A stretch of DNA of 64,000 nt, taken from the NCBI GenBank assembly GCA_045805265.1, contig JBJMLO010000013.1, forward strand, positions 62,001 to 126,000, in the 5' to 3' direction. The notes beneath the pieces were generated by a model. The model was not told the DNA's origin and made no database searches. It was given only the letters and a program-made list of their open reading frames with translations. This DNA is from JBJMLO01 sp045805265. Its GTDB lineage: Bacteria; Actinomycetota; UBA4738; JACQTL01. A program made the position numbers and the translations under genes. Positions 8,423 to 16,457 of this stretch are shown piece by piece. Position 1 is the stretch's first letter, and each line of letters begins with the position of its first letter.

Positions 8423-9691
8423 ATGCGCCATCCTCGTGAACGGAACCCCTGGACCGGACCGCTGTCACGCCGGGACTTCCTGAAGCGGTCGGCCGCCTCG
8501 GCGGTGGCGCTGTCCTCCGTCGGCGCGCTCCTGGAGGCCTGCGGCAGCGGGACACCGCCCGGCGGCGCCGCTGCGAGCACGCTCCCGCTGGCCCGACCGG
8601 ATCACCCGGTTCGGTGGCCGATCCAAGCGGACAACCGGCCGATCAAGAGCGGGCTCGAGCCGGAGCAGAACGCCACGCTGAAGATCTACAACTGGGAGGA
8701 GTACATGTACAAGAAGTCGCTCCGCGACTTCGAGAAGCAGTACTCGGATTCAGGGGTCAAGGTCGAGATCTCCACGTTCGCCAACATGGACGAGGCGCTC
8801 ACCAAGATCCGCTCAGGTCAGGTCGACTTCGACATCTTGGTCCCCACCATCGACGTCCTGGGCAAGCTCGTCACCCGGGAGTATCTCCGGCCGCTCAACC
8901 ACAGCTACCTGACGAACCTCGACAACGTGTGGGTGGAGCTGCGCGATCCGTACTACGACCGGGGAGCCCGGTACACGGTCCCGTACGTGACCTACACGAC
9001 GGGCGTCGCCTGGCGGACTGATCTGATCGACGAGGACGTGGCCGCCCGGGACATGCCGTACGACGTGTTCTGGGACCCCCAGTACAAGGACAAGACCGAG
9101 GTCCTGGACGACTATCGGGAGACCATCGGGATGACGCTGCTCCGTCACGGCATCTTCGACCTGAACACGGGGAGTTCGAAGAATCTCGACCTGGCCCGGC
9201 GAGACCTGCTGGACCTGTCGCAGGCCACGAACCCGCTGGTGAACGTCGACGACTACATCGACCTCCCGGAGGCCAAGGTGTCGATCACCGAGGCTTGGTC
9301 TGGCGACATGGTCAACGCCCAGTACTACGGGCCCAAGGGGTTCGATACCAGCGTGCTGCGATACTGGGCCATGCCGACCCACGCGCCGGTAAACAACGAC
9401 CTCCTGGCGATTCTGCGCGCCGGCAAGAACCCGGTCCTCGCGCACCTGTTCCTGGACTACCTGCTGGAGTTCAAGAACGCCATGACGAACTTCAGCTGGC
9501 TCGGGTACCAGCCGCCGCAGACGAGAGTCGACGCCGACCTGCTCGTGAAGCAGCAGTACATCCCGGAGAACCTGCGGACGGCGGTGGTCGACGAGTCGAT
9601 CTGGAAGACCGGGACGCGAGAGCTGGAGCTGAGCCCCGCGGTCGACGCGGCCTGGCACGACGTCTGGTCCCGCTTCAAGGCCGGTGCCTGA
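8423..9691 (+). CDS. Spermidine/putrescine-type ABC transporter substrate-binding lipoprotein (PotD-like)
   Basis: The 422-residue product starts at ATG 8423. It has a twin-arginine motif (SRRDFLK) followed by a hydrophobic stretch and a lipobox LEAC, so it is probably Tat-exported and lipid-anchored. The mature part begins with LKIYNWEEYMYK, the PotD/PotF family strand that lines the ligand pocket, and continues with SGQVDFDILVPT and AWSGDMVNAQ typical of the family. It binds a polyamine or other small amine outside the membrane and delivers it to the permeases encoded next. The downstream permease gene overlaps its stop by 8 bp. Confidence 0.9.
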   Translation: MRHPRERNPWTGPLSRRDFLKRSAASAVALSSVGALLEACGSGTPPGGAAASTLPLARPDHPVRWPIQADNRPIKSGLEPEQNATLKIYNWEEYMYKKSLRDFEKQYSDSGVKVEISTFANMDEALTKIRSGQVDFDILVPTIDVLGKLVTREYLRPLNHSYLTNLDNVWVELRDPYYDRGARYTVPYVTYTTGVAWRTDLIDEDVAARDMPYDVFWDPQYKDKTEVLDDYRETIGMTLLRHGIFDLNTGSSKNLDLARRDLLDLSQATNPLVNVDDYIDLPEAKVSITEAWSGDMVNAQYYGPKGFDTSVLRYWAMPTHAPVNNDLLAILRAGKNPVLAHLFLDYLLEFKNAMTNFSWLGYQPPQTRVDADLLVKQQYIPENLRTAVVDESIWKTGTRELELSPAVDAAWHDVWSRFKAGA

Positions 9692-10628
9692 ACCGAGGCG
9701 CCGGCGCCACGCCGGAACCGCCCGGCACGGGGTCTGGTATCCGCGGTGGTTCTGGCCCTCGTTCGCAGGGCCCGGCGTCATCTGGCTGGCCGTCCTGTTC
9801 CTCGTGCCGTTCTACGTGGTCCTCGCGGTCGCGTTCGGGACGTTCGACCCGATCTTCCGACAGCCGCTGCCCATCTGGAACCCCGTCCACTGGTACAGCG
9901 GGACGTTCCGCCAGGTCTTCGACCAGATCTTCGGGCCGGGCGCGTTTCTCGGTCCGGCCTTCATCCGGACCTTCGTGTACGTGGGCGCCGCGTCCCTCCT
10001 GTGCCTGGTCATCGCGTACCCGGTCGCGTACTACGTCGCCCGGTACGCGGGTCGGCGCCGCGGGCTCGTCCTCGTCCTGCTGATAGCGCCCTTCTGGATC
10101 AGCTACATCATGCGGGTGTTCGCTTGGGTCAACCTGCTCGAGGGCAACGGGTTGGTGAACCGGGCCCTCATGTTCACGGGGATCGTCGACAAGCCGGTCA
10201 ACTGGCTGGTGGGCAACCCGATCACGGTGGTGCTGGGGCTCGTCTACGGCTACGTCCCGTACATGATCCTGCCGCTGTTCGCGGGGCTCGACCGGATCGA
10301 CACGAATCTCCTGGAGGCGGCCCGGGACCTCGGCGCGAGCAGGGCCCGCACGTTCTGGCGGGTGACCCTGCCGTTGTCGAAGCCGGCCATCCTCGCCGGC
10401 CTGGTGATCGCGTCGCTCCCCATGTTCGGCGACTACTTCACGAACGACCTGCTGTCGGGGTCCCCGCGGACGTCCATGATCGGGAACCTCATCGACGACG
10501 CGGTCGGCACGCCCGGGCAGGGAGGGATCGCGGCGGTGCTCGTGCTGATGCTGATGGTGATCCTGCTGATCCCGATGCTCTACTACGTGCGGAGCACGGC
10601 GAAGGCCACCACGGAGCGGATCGCATGA
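9684..10628 (+). CDS. Polyamine-type ABC transporter permease (PotB-like)
   Basis: GTG 9684 overlaps the end of the binding-protein gene, implying translational coupling. The 314-residue protein has about six membrane helices and the EAA-loop region (LLEAARDLGASRARTFWRVTLP near residue 210) that contacts the ATPase. The order binding protein, PotB, PotC matches polyamine importers. Its stop codon overlaps the ATG of the next permease (ATGA). Confidence 0.9.
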   Translation: MPEPRRRRHAGTARHGVWYPRWFWPSFAGPGVIWLAVLFLVPFYVVLAVAFGTFDPIFRQPLPIWNPVHWYSGTFRQVFDQIFGPGAFLGPAFIRTFVYVGAASLLCLVIAYPVAYYVARYAGRRRGLVLVLLIAPFWISYIMRVFAWVNLLEGNGLVNRALMFTGIVDKPVNWLVGNPITVVLGLVYGYVPYMILPLFAGLDRIDTNLLEAARDLGASRARTFWRVTLPLSKPAILAGLVIASLPMFGDYFTNDLLSGSPRTSMIGNLIDDAVGTPGQGGIAAVLVLMLMVILLIPMLYYVRSTAKATTERIA

Positions 10629-11554
10629 CCGGCCCCGCCGTCGCGCCGGTCCGGGCGGAGGTCCCAGTGGTGCGGGCGGCAGTCACTCGGGGGTGGCGTC
10701 GGGATCCGTGGCGCCGGCCCCGGTTCCTGGCCGGATTCACGTGGGCCTACCTGCTGTGGTCGTTGGTCCCGGTGGCCATCGCGGTGCTGTTCTCGTTCAA
10801 CGCCGGCCGGTCGCGCAGCACGTGGCAGGGGTTCTCGCTGCGCTGGTACTACCAGGACCCAGTGCTCTCGGTATGGCACGACCCGAGCCTGCGGGAGGCG
10901 CTGTTCCAGTCCCTCCGACTGGCCGCCCTCACCACGCTCGTCGCGGTACCGATTGGGGTCGCGTTCGCCATCGGTATCGACCGGTGGCGGGGGAGGCCGG
11001 CGGCGTTCTGGAACTTCCAGATGCTTTTGTCGTTCGTGATGCCCGAGCTGATCATCGGGGTGACGCTCCTGACCGTGTTCACGCAGCTGTTCACGTTCGT
11101 CCACCTGGGGACTTCGGCTCAGCTGCTGGGGCTGATCACGTTCCAGATCTCCTATCCGGTGATCATCGTGAGGGCGCGATTGCTGACCATCGGCAAGGAG
11201 TACGAGGAGGCGGCGATGGACCTCGGGGCCTCGCCGACTCAGGCCCTCCGCCGCGTGCTCCTGCCGCTGCTGTACCCGGCGATCTTCGCCAGTGCCGTGC
11301 TGGTATTCGCCGACGTCATCGACGACTTCGTGATCGTCCGGTACCTCTCGCTGGGCGCCTCCACCGAACCTATGGGAGTGAAGATCTACAATGCGGCCCG
11401 GTCCTCGCCGACTCCCGCCCTCAACGCCCTGGCGAGCATCATGCTGGTGTCGTCGCTGGCCGTCGTCGCGACGGGGTTCCTCGCGTACCGGCGCATGACC
11501 CGGGGAGAACGCGACCAGAAGGCGGCCCTGGGCGACATCGCCGCGCAGATCTAG
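10625..11554 (+). CDS. Polyamine-type ABC transporter permease (PotC-like)
   Basis: ATG 10625 overlaps the previous stop codon. The 309-residue protein has a cytoplasmic N-terminus, about six membrane helices and the EAA loop EEAAMDLGASPTQALRRVLLP near residue 200. It pairs with the preceding permease to form the membrane channel. Its TAG stop shares the palindromic CTAG (11551-11554) with the stop of the convergent ATPase gene, so the transporter is encoded by two convergent operons meeting here. Confidence 0.9.
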   Translation: MTGPAVAPVRAEVPVVRAAVTRGWRRDPWRRPRFLAGFTWAYLLWSLVPVAIAVLFSFNAGRSRSTWQGFSLRWYYQDPVLSVWHDPSLREALFQSLRLAALTTLVAVPIGVAFAIGIDRWRGRPAAFWNFQMLLSFVMPELIIGVTLLTVFTQLFTFVHLGTSAQLLGLITFQISYPVIIVRARLLTIGKEYEEAAMDLGASPTQALRRVLLPLLYPAIFASAVLVFADVIDDFVIVRYLSLGASTEPMGVKIYNAARSSPTPALNALASIMLVSSLAVVATGFLAYRRMTRGERDQKAALGDIAAQI

Positions 11555-12720
11555 CCGGGCCGCGCTTGCAGGGGCGAAGGATCGGTGCGCCCGGCGGCGG
11601 GCATCTCGCCCGGCGCCGGCAGGATGGGCTCGTGGGGGTCGACGCCGTCTCGGGGGAGGACCCGGAGGGCTTCCCGTGGCATCAGGGCCACCACCGCGGT
11701 TCCCTGCGAGAACTCCTGCTCGTCGCCGCGGTTCGGAACCATGGCCTGGATCAGGTCCCCGGGCGCGAGGCGCACCATCAGCTGGCTCGTGGGGCCCATG
11801 TACACCCACCGCTCGACCATCCCGGGGATCCGGTTCGGCCCGGTGGAGCCGTGCGGCTCGAGGATCACCCGCTCCGGGCGGATCATGACCTTCACCTCGC
11901 CCAGCGCGTCGATGTCCCCCGAGGCCGCGGCGAGCTCGAAATCCCCGAGCGCGATGCGGCAGTCGCCGCCCCCACCGGGCCCGGCGACACCGGCCATCAG
12001 GTTCGACACGCCGAGGAAGTCGGCCACCCACGCGGTGCTGGGCTCCTCGTACACGTCCTCGGGCGGGCCCACCTGCTGGACGCGGCCGTTCGACATGACG
12101 GCCAGCCGGTCCGACATCGTGAGCGCCTCCTCCTGGTCGTGCGTGACGTAGATGAACGTGATCCCGACCGTCTCCTGCAGCGCCTTGAGCTCGACCTGCA
12201 GGGCCTTGCGGAGCTTGGCGTCGAGGGCGCCCAGCGGCTCGTCGAGCAGCAGGACCTCCGGGTCGAGCACTAGCGCCCGGGCCAGCGCCACGCGCTGCTG
12301 CTGGCCGCCGGAGAGCTGCGAGGGCCGCCGCCGCTCGAGGCCGGTCATCCGAACCCGGTCGAGCGCTTCCATCACCAGGGCCCGCGCCGCATGCTTCGTC
12401 ACCTTCCGGTACGTGAGCCCGAAGGCCACGTTGTCGAACACGTCCAGGTGCGGGAAGAGCGCGTAGTTCTGGAAGACCGTGTTGACCTTGCGCTTGTGGG
12501 GTGGCGTCTGGACCATGTCCACGCCGTCGAGCAGGATGGCCCCGTCGGTGGGCTTCTCGAAGCCCGCGATCAGCCGGAGCGTCGTGGTCTTGCCGCACCC
12601 CGACGGGCCGAGCAGCGAGAAGAACTCACCGCCGGGGATCTGGATGTCGACGTGGTCGACGGCGGTCACGTCCTCGAAGCGCTTGACCAGGTCGACCAGC
12701 CGGACCTCGCCGCCGGCCAC
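11551..12720 (-). CDS. Polyamine-type ABC transporter ATP-binding protein (PotA-like)
   Basis: The start is GTG 12720, immediately after the TAG of the upstream Rieske gene; the frame remains open further upstream only as a shadow. The 389-residue protein has Walker A GPSGCGKTTT (about 38-47), Q-loop NTVFQNYALFP, signature LSGGQQQRVALARAL, Walker B VLLLDEPLGALD and the H-loop YVTHDQEEA, followed by a C-terminal TOBE domain (about 285-365). It powers the PotB/PotC-like channel encoded on the opposite strand. Being in a tetR-Rieske-potA operon ties transport to oxidation of the imported compound. Confidence 0.9.
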   Translation of the reverse strand: MAGGEVRLVDLVKRFEDVTAVDHVDIQIPGGEFFSLLGPSGCGKTTTLRLIAGFEKPTDGAILLDGVDMVQTPPHKRKVNTVFQNYALFPHLDVFDNVAFGLTYRKVTKHAARALVMEALDRVRMTGLERRRPSQLSGGQQQRVALARALVLDPEVLLLDEPLGALDAKLRKALQVELKALQETVGITFIYVTHDQEEALTMSDRLAVMSNGRVQQVGPPEDVYEEPSTAWVADFLGVSNLMAGVAGPGGGGDCRIALGDFELAAASGDIDALGEVKVMIRPERVILEPHGSTGPNRIPGMVERWVYMGPTSQLMVRLAPGDLIQAMVPNRGDEQEFSQGTAVVALMPREALRVLPRDGVDPHEPILPAPGEMPAAGRTDPSPLQARPG

Positions 12721-12722
12721 GC

Positions 12723-13955
12723 CTACGCCCCCGCCGACGTGGAGGCGGCCGGGGCGGGGGACTCCGCCCTTCCCGTCGCTCCGTCGACGTCGTTCGCGAG
12801 CGGCGGGGCCGGGCGTCCGGTGAGGTACCCCTGCGCCACGATGGTGTCGAACTGGCGCACCGACTGCTCCCGGTCGGACAGCGGCCCGGGCCGGTAACCG
12901 CGCGACGCGACACCCCGCTGGACCGATTCCACCGCCGCCCAGTCCTGACGGTTGGTGAGGTCCCAGAACTCCACCGCGTACCCGGGATCGAAGTCCTCCC
13001 GGGCGAGATCCTCCGGCTGGAACAGCCACCGGCACTCGATCGCCGTCGTGGCCGGGCCGACCGGCCGCAGGAGGTGGGTCAGCACGTAGTCGGGGTGCAG
13101 GCTGATCAGCAGGTTGGGGAAGAGGCCGCAGTAGTTGACCTGCCGGCGCTGATGCTCGTCCAGGCCCCGGAGCGGCGTCCCCCGGCTCTCGCCCGTCAGC
13201 GACATCGTGGCCGCGTGCGGCCGGAGGTCCATCGATCCCCCCGCCCACAACCCGTCGCGCACGAGGTCCTCGCCGGACTCGGGGGGCGTCACCCGGCACA
13301 GCTCGGGGTGGATGTTCGAGCAGTGATAGCACTCGTGGTAGTTCTCGTTGATCACCTTCCAGTTCGCCGCCACGACGTACTCGTGGGTCGCGCCAGTCAC
13401 CAGGCGCTCCGGCTCGTGGGGGCGGACCACCTCGTCGAGGTTGCCCATCCACTCGGCGGGCCGGGGGGCATCGCCGGACGCGTTGGCGAACGCCCACCCG
13501 TGCCACTCGGCCACCCGTGCGGGAGCCAGCCCGAACTCGACGGGGTCCAGGCCCCGGTATCCGGGCGCGCCCAGGAGCCGTCCGTCCAGGCGGTAGGCCC
13601 ACGCGTGGTACGGGCACTGGATCGTGCCCCGGGCCGCCGACCCGCCGACGGCCACCAGCTCGTGTCCCCGGTGCCGGCACACGTTGTAGAACCCCCGGAG
13701 CGCGCCGTCGTCGCCGCGGACCAGCAGGACGCTGTCGTCGCCCGCTGCGAACGCGGCCTGGTCGCCCGGGCCGGCGAGGTCGGCCGAGCGGCCCAGGCAC
13801 ACCCAGCCGGCCGCGAAGAACGCCCGCATCTCCCAGGCGAACACATCGGCGGAGGTGTACGCGGCTCCCGGGAGGGCCAGGCTCCGGCCCAGCGGGCGAA
13901 GGACCGCACCGAGCGAGCCGCGGTCGTCCCGCGAAAGGGGGACGCTATCGCGCAC
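12723..13955 (-). CDS. Rieske non-heme iron oxygenase alpha subunit (carnitine/glycine-betaine monooxygenase-like)
   Basis: GTG 13955 overlaps the tetR end by 11 bp and has an AAGGGG site. The 410-residue protein has a complete Rieske centre, C93-R-H95 and C114-P-Y-H117. The catalytic iron site is NYHECYHCSNIH, with ligands H211 and H216 and a likely third ligand D338. The residue bridging the two centres, Asp in most aromatic-ring oxygenases, is Glu208 here, as in carnitine monooxygenase CntA; the spacing Glu-x2-His-x4-His is the same. This favours a quaternary-ammonium or N-methyl substrate over an aromatic ring. No reductase component is visible in the window. A decayed paralogue lies at 25091-26323. 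Confidence 0.85.
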   Translation of the reverse strand: MRDSVPLSRDDRGSLGAVLRPLGRSLALPGAAYTSADVFAWEMRAFFAAGWVCLGRSADLAGPGDQAAFAAGDDSVLLVRGDDGALRGFYNVCRHRGHELVAVGGSAARGTIQCPYHAWAYRLDGRLLGAPGYRGLDPVEFGLAPARVAEWHGWAFANASGDAPRPAEWMGNLDEVVRPHEPERLVTGATHEYVVAANWKVINENYHECYHCSNIHPELCRVTPPESGEDLVRDGLWAGGSMDLRPHAATMSLTGESRGTPLRGLDEHQRRQVNYCGLFPNLLISLHPDYVLTHLLRPVGPATTAIECRWLFQPEDLAREDFDPGYAVEFWDLTNRQDWAAVESVQRGVASRGYRPGPLSDREQSVRQFDTIVAQGYLTGRPAPPLANDVDGATGRAESPAPAASTSAGA

Positions 13956-14628
13956 GACGACCCCTTCGGCGGGATGGCGGGGCCTCGAAGCCGAGTTCCC
14001 GCGCCGCCATCCCGACGCACAGGTCCAGCATCCGGGCCGCCGTAACGTCGCGGTCCTTCAGCACCACCTGGATGGCGAGCCCGTCGACGAGCGCGGCGAG
14101 CCGGAGGGCGAAGTCGTCCGGATCGATCCGTTGGAACTCCCCGTCGTCCACCCCCCGCCGGACGATGTCCGCGATCGTCGTTCGCCACCGGCGGTCGAGG
14201 AGCTCCCGGTCGCGCCCCACGTCCCGGTCGCGATAGGCCCGGGACCACATGTCCAGCCACAGCACCCACTCGCCGATTCCCGCCACCTTCTGGCCGTCCG
14301 CCGAGCAGCACAGCTCGATGAGCCGGCGAAGCTGCCCGGTGGCGGTCGGGATCCCTCGCAGCTCCTCGGACGTCGCCCGGTAGAACCGTTCCTCGGAGTA
14401 GGTGAGGGCCTCCGCCAGCAGCCGGTCCTTCGTCCCGAAGTAGTAGACGACGAGCGCGGGCGACGTTCCCGTCCGCTCGGCGATGTCCGAGATCCGCGTC
14501 TCCGCCAGCCCCCGGGCGGCCATCACGTCGACGGCGGCCTCGAGGATCTGGACCCGACGGGCATCGGAGACGCTCCGGCGGGGGCTCGCGTGGCCCGCCG
14601 TCACTCGGCCCTTCGGGGAGCGGCTCAT
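13945..14628 (-). CDS. TetR/AcrR family transcriptional repressor
   Basis: ATG 14628 is preferred over the upstream in-frame ATG at 14751 because the longer reading would run through the operator and add 41 unstructured residues. The 227-residue product has the TetR helix-turn-helix at about residues 28-65 (RVQILEAAVDVMAARG, then ISDIAERTGTSPALVVYYFGTK) and a C-terminal ligand-binding domain resembling BetI-like/TetR_C regulators. It is divergent from the flavoprotein gene, with a perfect palindrome between them, and first in an operon with the Rieske oxygenase and PotA. Autoregulation and control of the whole catabolic island are inferred. Confidence 0.85.
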   Translation of the reverse strand: MSRSPKGRVTAGHASPRRSVSDARRVQILEAAVDVMAARGLAETRISDIAERTGTSPALVVYYFGTKDRLLAEALTYSEERFYRATSEELRGIPTATGQLRRLIELCCSADGQKVAGIGEWVLWLDMWSRAYRDRDVGRDRELLDRRWRTTIADIVRRGVDDGEFQRIDPDDFALRLAALVDGLAIQVVLKDRDVTAARMLDLCVGMAARELGFEAPPSRRRGRRAR

Positions 14629-14733
14629 CGACACAGTCGTCGGCCTCCAGTGTGGCCCGCCACCGTACCCCTCGGGTGCGGCGTACGCTCCCAGCACCCC
14701 GGGCGGTTGCGCGGCCGGACCGACTGAAATATA

Positions 14734-14749
14734 GACTGAACGTTCAGTC
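14734..14749. promoter_or_regulatory. 16-bp palindromic operator GACTGAACGTTCAGTC between tetR and the divergent flavoprotein gene
   Basis: A perfect 16-bp palindrome sits 106 bp before the tetR start and 49 bp before the flavoprotein start. Its inner 14 bp equal the site at 5703-5716. An extra GACTGAA half-site lies at 14722-14728, upstream of the palindrome. Placement in a divergent promoter region is typical of TetR autoregulation. Confidence 0.75.
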
Positions 14750-14797
14750 AATCACAACGCGGCCGGGCCCCGGGCCGCGGCCGGCGAGGTGAGGGCG

Positions 14798-16435
14798 ATG
14801 GCCGAAGCGTTCGACGCGATCGTGGTGGGCGGCGGGCACAACGGGCTGGTCGCGGCGGCCTATCTGGCTCGGGCCGGGGCCCGGACCGTCGTATTGGAGG
14901 CCCGCCACAAGACCGGAGGGGCCGCGACGACCGACCAGCCCTGGCCGGACGCGCCCGAGTTCCGGGTGACCACGCTGTCCTACGTGATGAGCCTGATGCC
15001 CCCCACCATCGTCCGGGACCTCTCGCTGGAGCGCCACGGCTACACGGTCTTTCCCATGGGGCCGTACTACCAGGCCTGGCCGGACGGGCGATCGCTGAAG
15101 CTGTTCGCCGACGACGCGAAGCGCAACCACGACGAGATCTCGAGGTTCTCGCGGCGCGACGCCGATGCCATGCCCCGGTGGGACGCCTGGCTGGCGGGAC
15201 TGGCGGACGTGCTGGCGCCGCTGCTCATGGAGACGCCGCCGAAGATCGGATCGCTCCGGTGGTCCGACCTCATCGAGCAGTTGCGGTTGGTGTGGAAGTA
15301 CCGGGGACTTGGGGTTCGCCGCGCCGGCGACGTGACGCGGTTGCTGACGATGAGCATCGCCGACCTGCTGGACGACTGGTTCGAGTCCGATCAGGTCAAG
15401 GCTTCCCTCGCCATCAACGGCGTGATCGGGACGTGGGCGGGTCCCTACGAGCCGGGCACCGCCTACGTCATGGCCCACCACTCGATCGGCGACATCGGCG
15501 ACGGCCACCTGGGGAACTGGGGGTTCGCGGAGGGCGGGATGGGTGCCGTGGCCGACGCCTGCCGCCGGGCCGCGGAGTCGTTCGGGGCCACGATCCGTAC
15601 CGGCGCCCGAGTGGAGCGCATCCTGGTCCGCAATGGCCGGGCCCGCGGGGTGGCCCTGCGGGGCGGCGAGGAGCTGGCCGCGCCGCTCGTGGTCACCGCG
15701 ATCCACCCCAAGATCACGTTCCTGCAGCAGATCGACCGCGGCGAGCTCCCCGAAGACTTCGTGCGGGACATCGAGAGCTGGAAGTCCCGCAGCGGGGTCG
15801 TGAAGATCAACCTGGCCCTGGCCGAGCTCCCGGACTTCATCGCCGACCCGGGGACGCAGGTCGGGGAGCACCACACGGGGTCGGTCGAGTTCTCGCTGTC
15901 CCTCGACCACCTGGAGCGGGCGTTCGTCGAGGCCCGGGAGGGGCGGCCGGCCGAGGTGCCGTTCTCGGACGGGTGTATCCCGACGGTCTTCGACCGCACG
16001 CTCGCCCCCGAGGGCCGCCACGTCATGTCACTGTTCACGCAGTGGGTCCCCCACGAGTGGTCCGAGGAGCCGCACACCGACGAGCTGGAGGCCTACGCGG
16101 ACCGGATGATCGACGCGTACTCCGAGCTCGCGCCGAACCTCAAGGGGGCCATCCTGCACCGCCAGGTGATCGGGCCGTACCAGATGGAGAAGGGGTGGGG
16201 CCTGATCGGAGGCAACATCTTCCACGGCGAGCTGTCCCTGGAGCAGCTGTTCCACATGCGGCCCGCGCCGGGGTACGCGGACTACCGGACGCCGATCGGG
16301 GGGCTGTACCAGGCGAGCTCCGCGACCCACGGCGGTGGTGGCGTGTGCGGCATTCCCGGCCACCACGCCGTGCGGGAGATCCTGCGCGATCGCCGGCGGG
16401 CGCGCCGGGCCCGCCGCCTCCGTGCGTTCGCGTGA
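14798..16435 (+). CDS. FAD-dependent oxidoreductase, phytoene desaturase/PYROXD2-like
   Basis: ATG 14798 lies 8 bp after a GAGG site; GTG 14789 is an alternative. The 545-residue protein begins with the dinucleotide-binding motif AIVVGGGHNGLVAAAYLARAG and continues with LEARHKTGGAATT, the pattern of COG1233 amine-oxidase-fold flavoproteins. A C-terminal FAD-contacting region (GGLYQASSATHGGGGVCGIPG) is intact. No carotenoid synthesis gene is nearby, so a catabolic dehydrogenase role is more likely than phytoene desaturation. It opens the operon with the CoA ligase, an acyl-CoA dehydrogenase and a DAO-type oxidase, and its promoter holds the TetR operator. Confidence 0.8.
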   Translation: MAEAFDAIVVGGGHNGLVAAAYLARAGARTVVLEARHKTGGAATTDQPWPDAPEFRVTTLSYVMSLMPPTIVRDLSLERHGYTVFPMGPYYQAWPDGRSLKLFADDAKRNHDEISRFSRRDADAMPRWDAWLAGLADVLAPLLMETPPKIGSLRWSDLIEQLRLVWKYRGLGVRRAGDVTRLLTMSIADLLDDWFESDQVKASLAINGVIGTWAGPYEPGTAYVMAHHSIGDIGDGHLGNWGFAEGGMGAVADACRRAAESFGATIRTGARVERILVRNGRARGVALRGGEELAAPLVVTAIHPKITFLQQIDRGELPEDFVRDIESWKSRSGVVKINLALAELPDFIADPGTQVGEHHTGSVEFSLSLDHLERAFVEAREGRPAEVPFSDGCIPTVFDRTLAPEGRHVMSLFTQWVPHEWSEEPHTDELEAYADRMIDAYSELAPNLKGAILHRQVIGPYQMEKGWGLIGGNIFHGELSLEQLFHMRPAPGYADYRTPIGGLYQASSATHGGGGVCGIPGHHAVREILRDRRRARRARRLRAFA

Positions 16436-16457
16436 GCGGCCGCCCCGAGAGGCCGGC

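Noticed and set aside
14629..14751. Longer TetR start at ATG 14751.
   Set aside because: It would translate through the operator palindrome and add an unusual 41-residue extension; ATG 14628 gives the normal family length.
14798..16435. Phytoene desaturase function.
   Set aside because: No crtB, crtE or other carotenoid genes nearby; context is amine/acyl-CoA catabolism.
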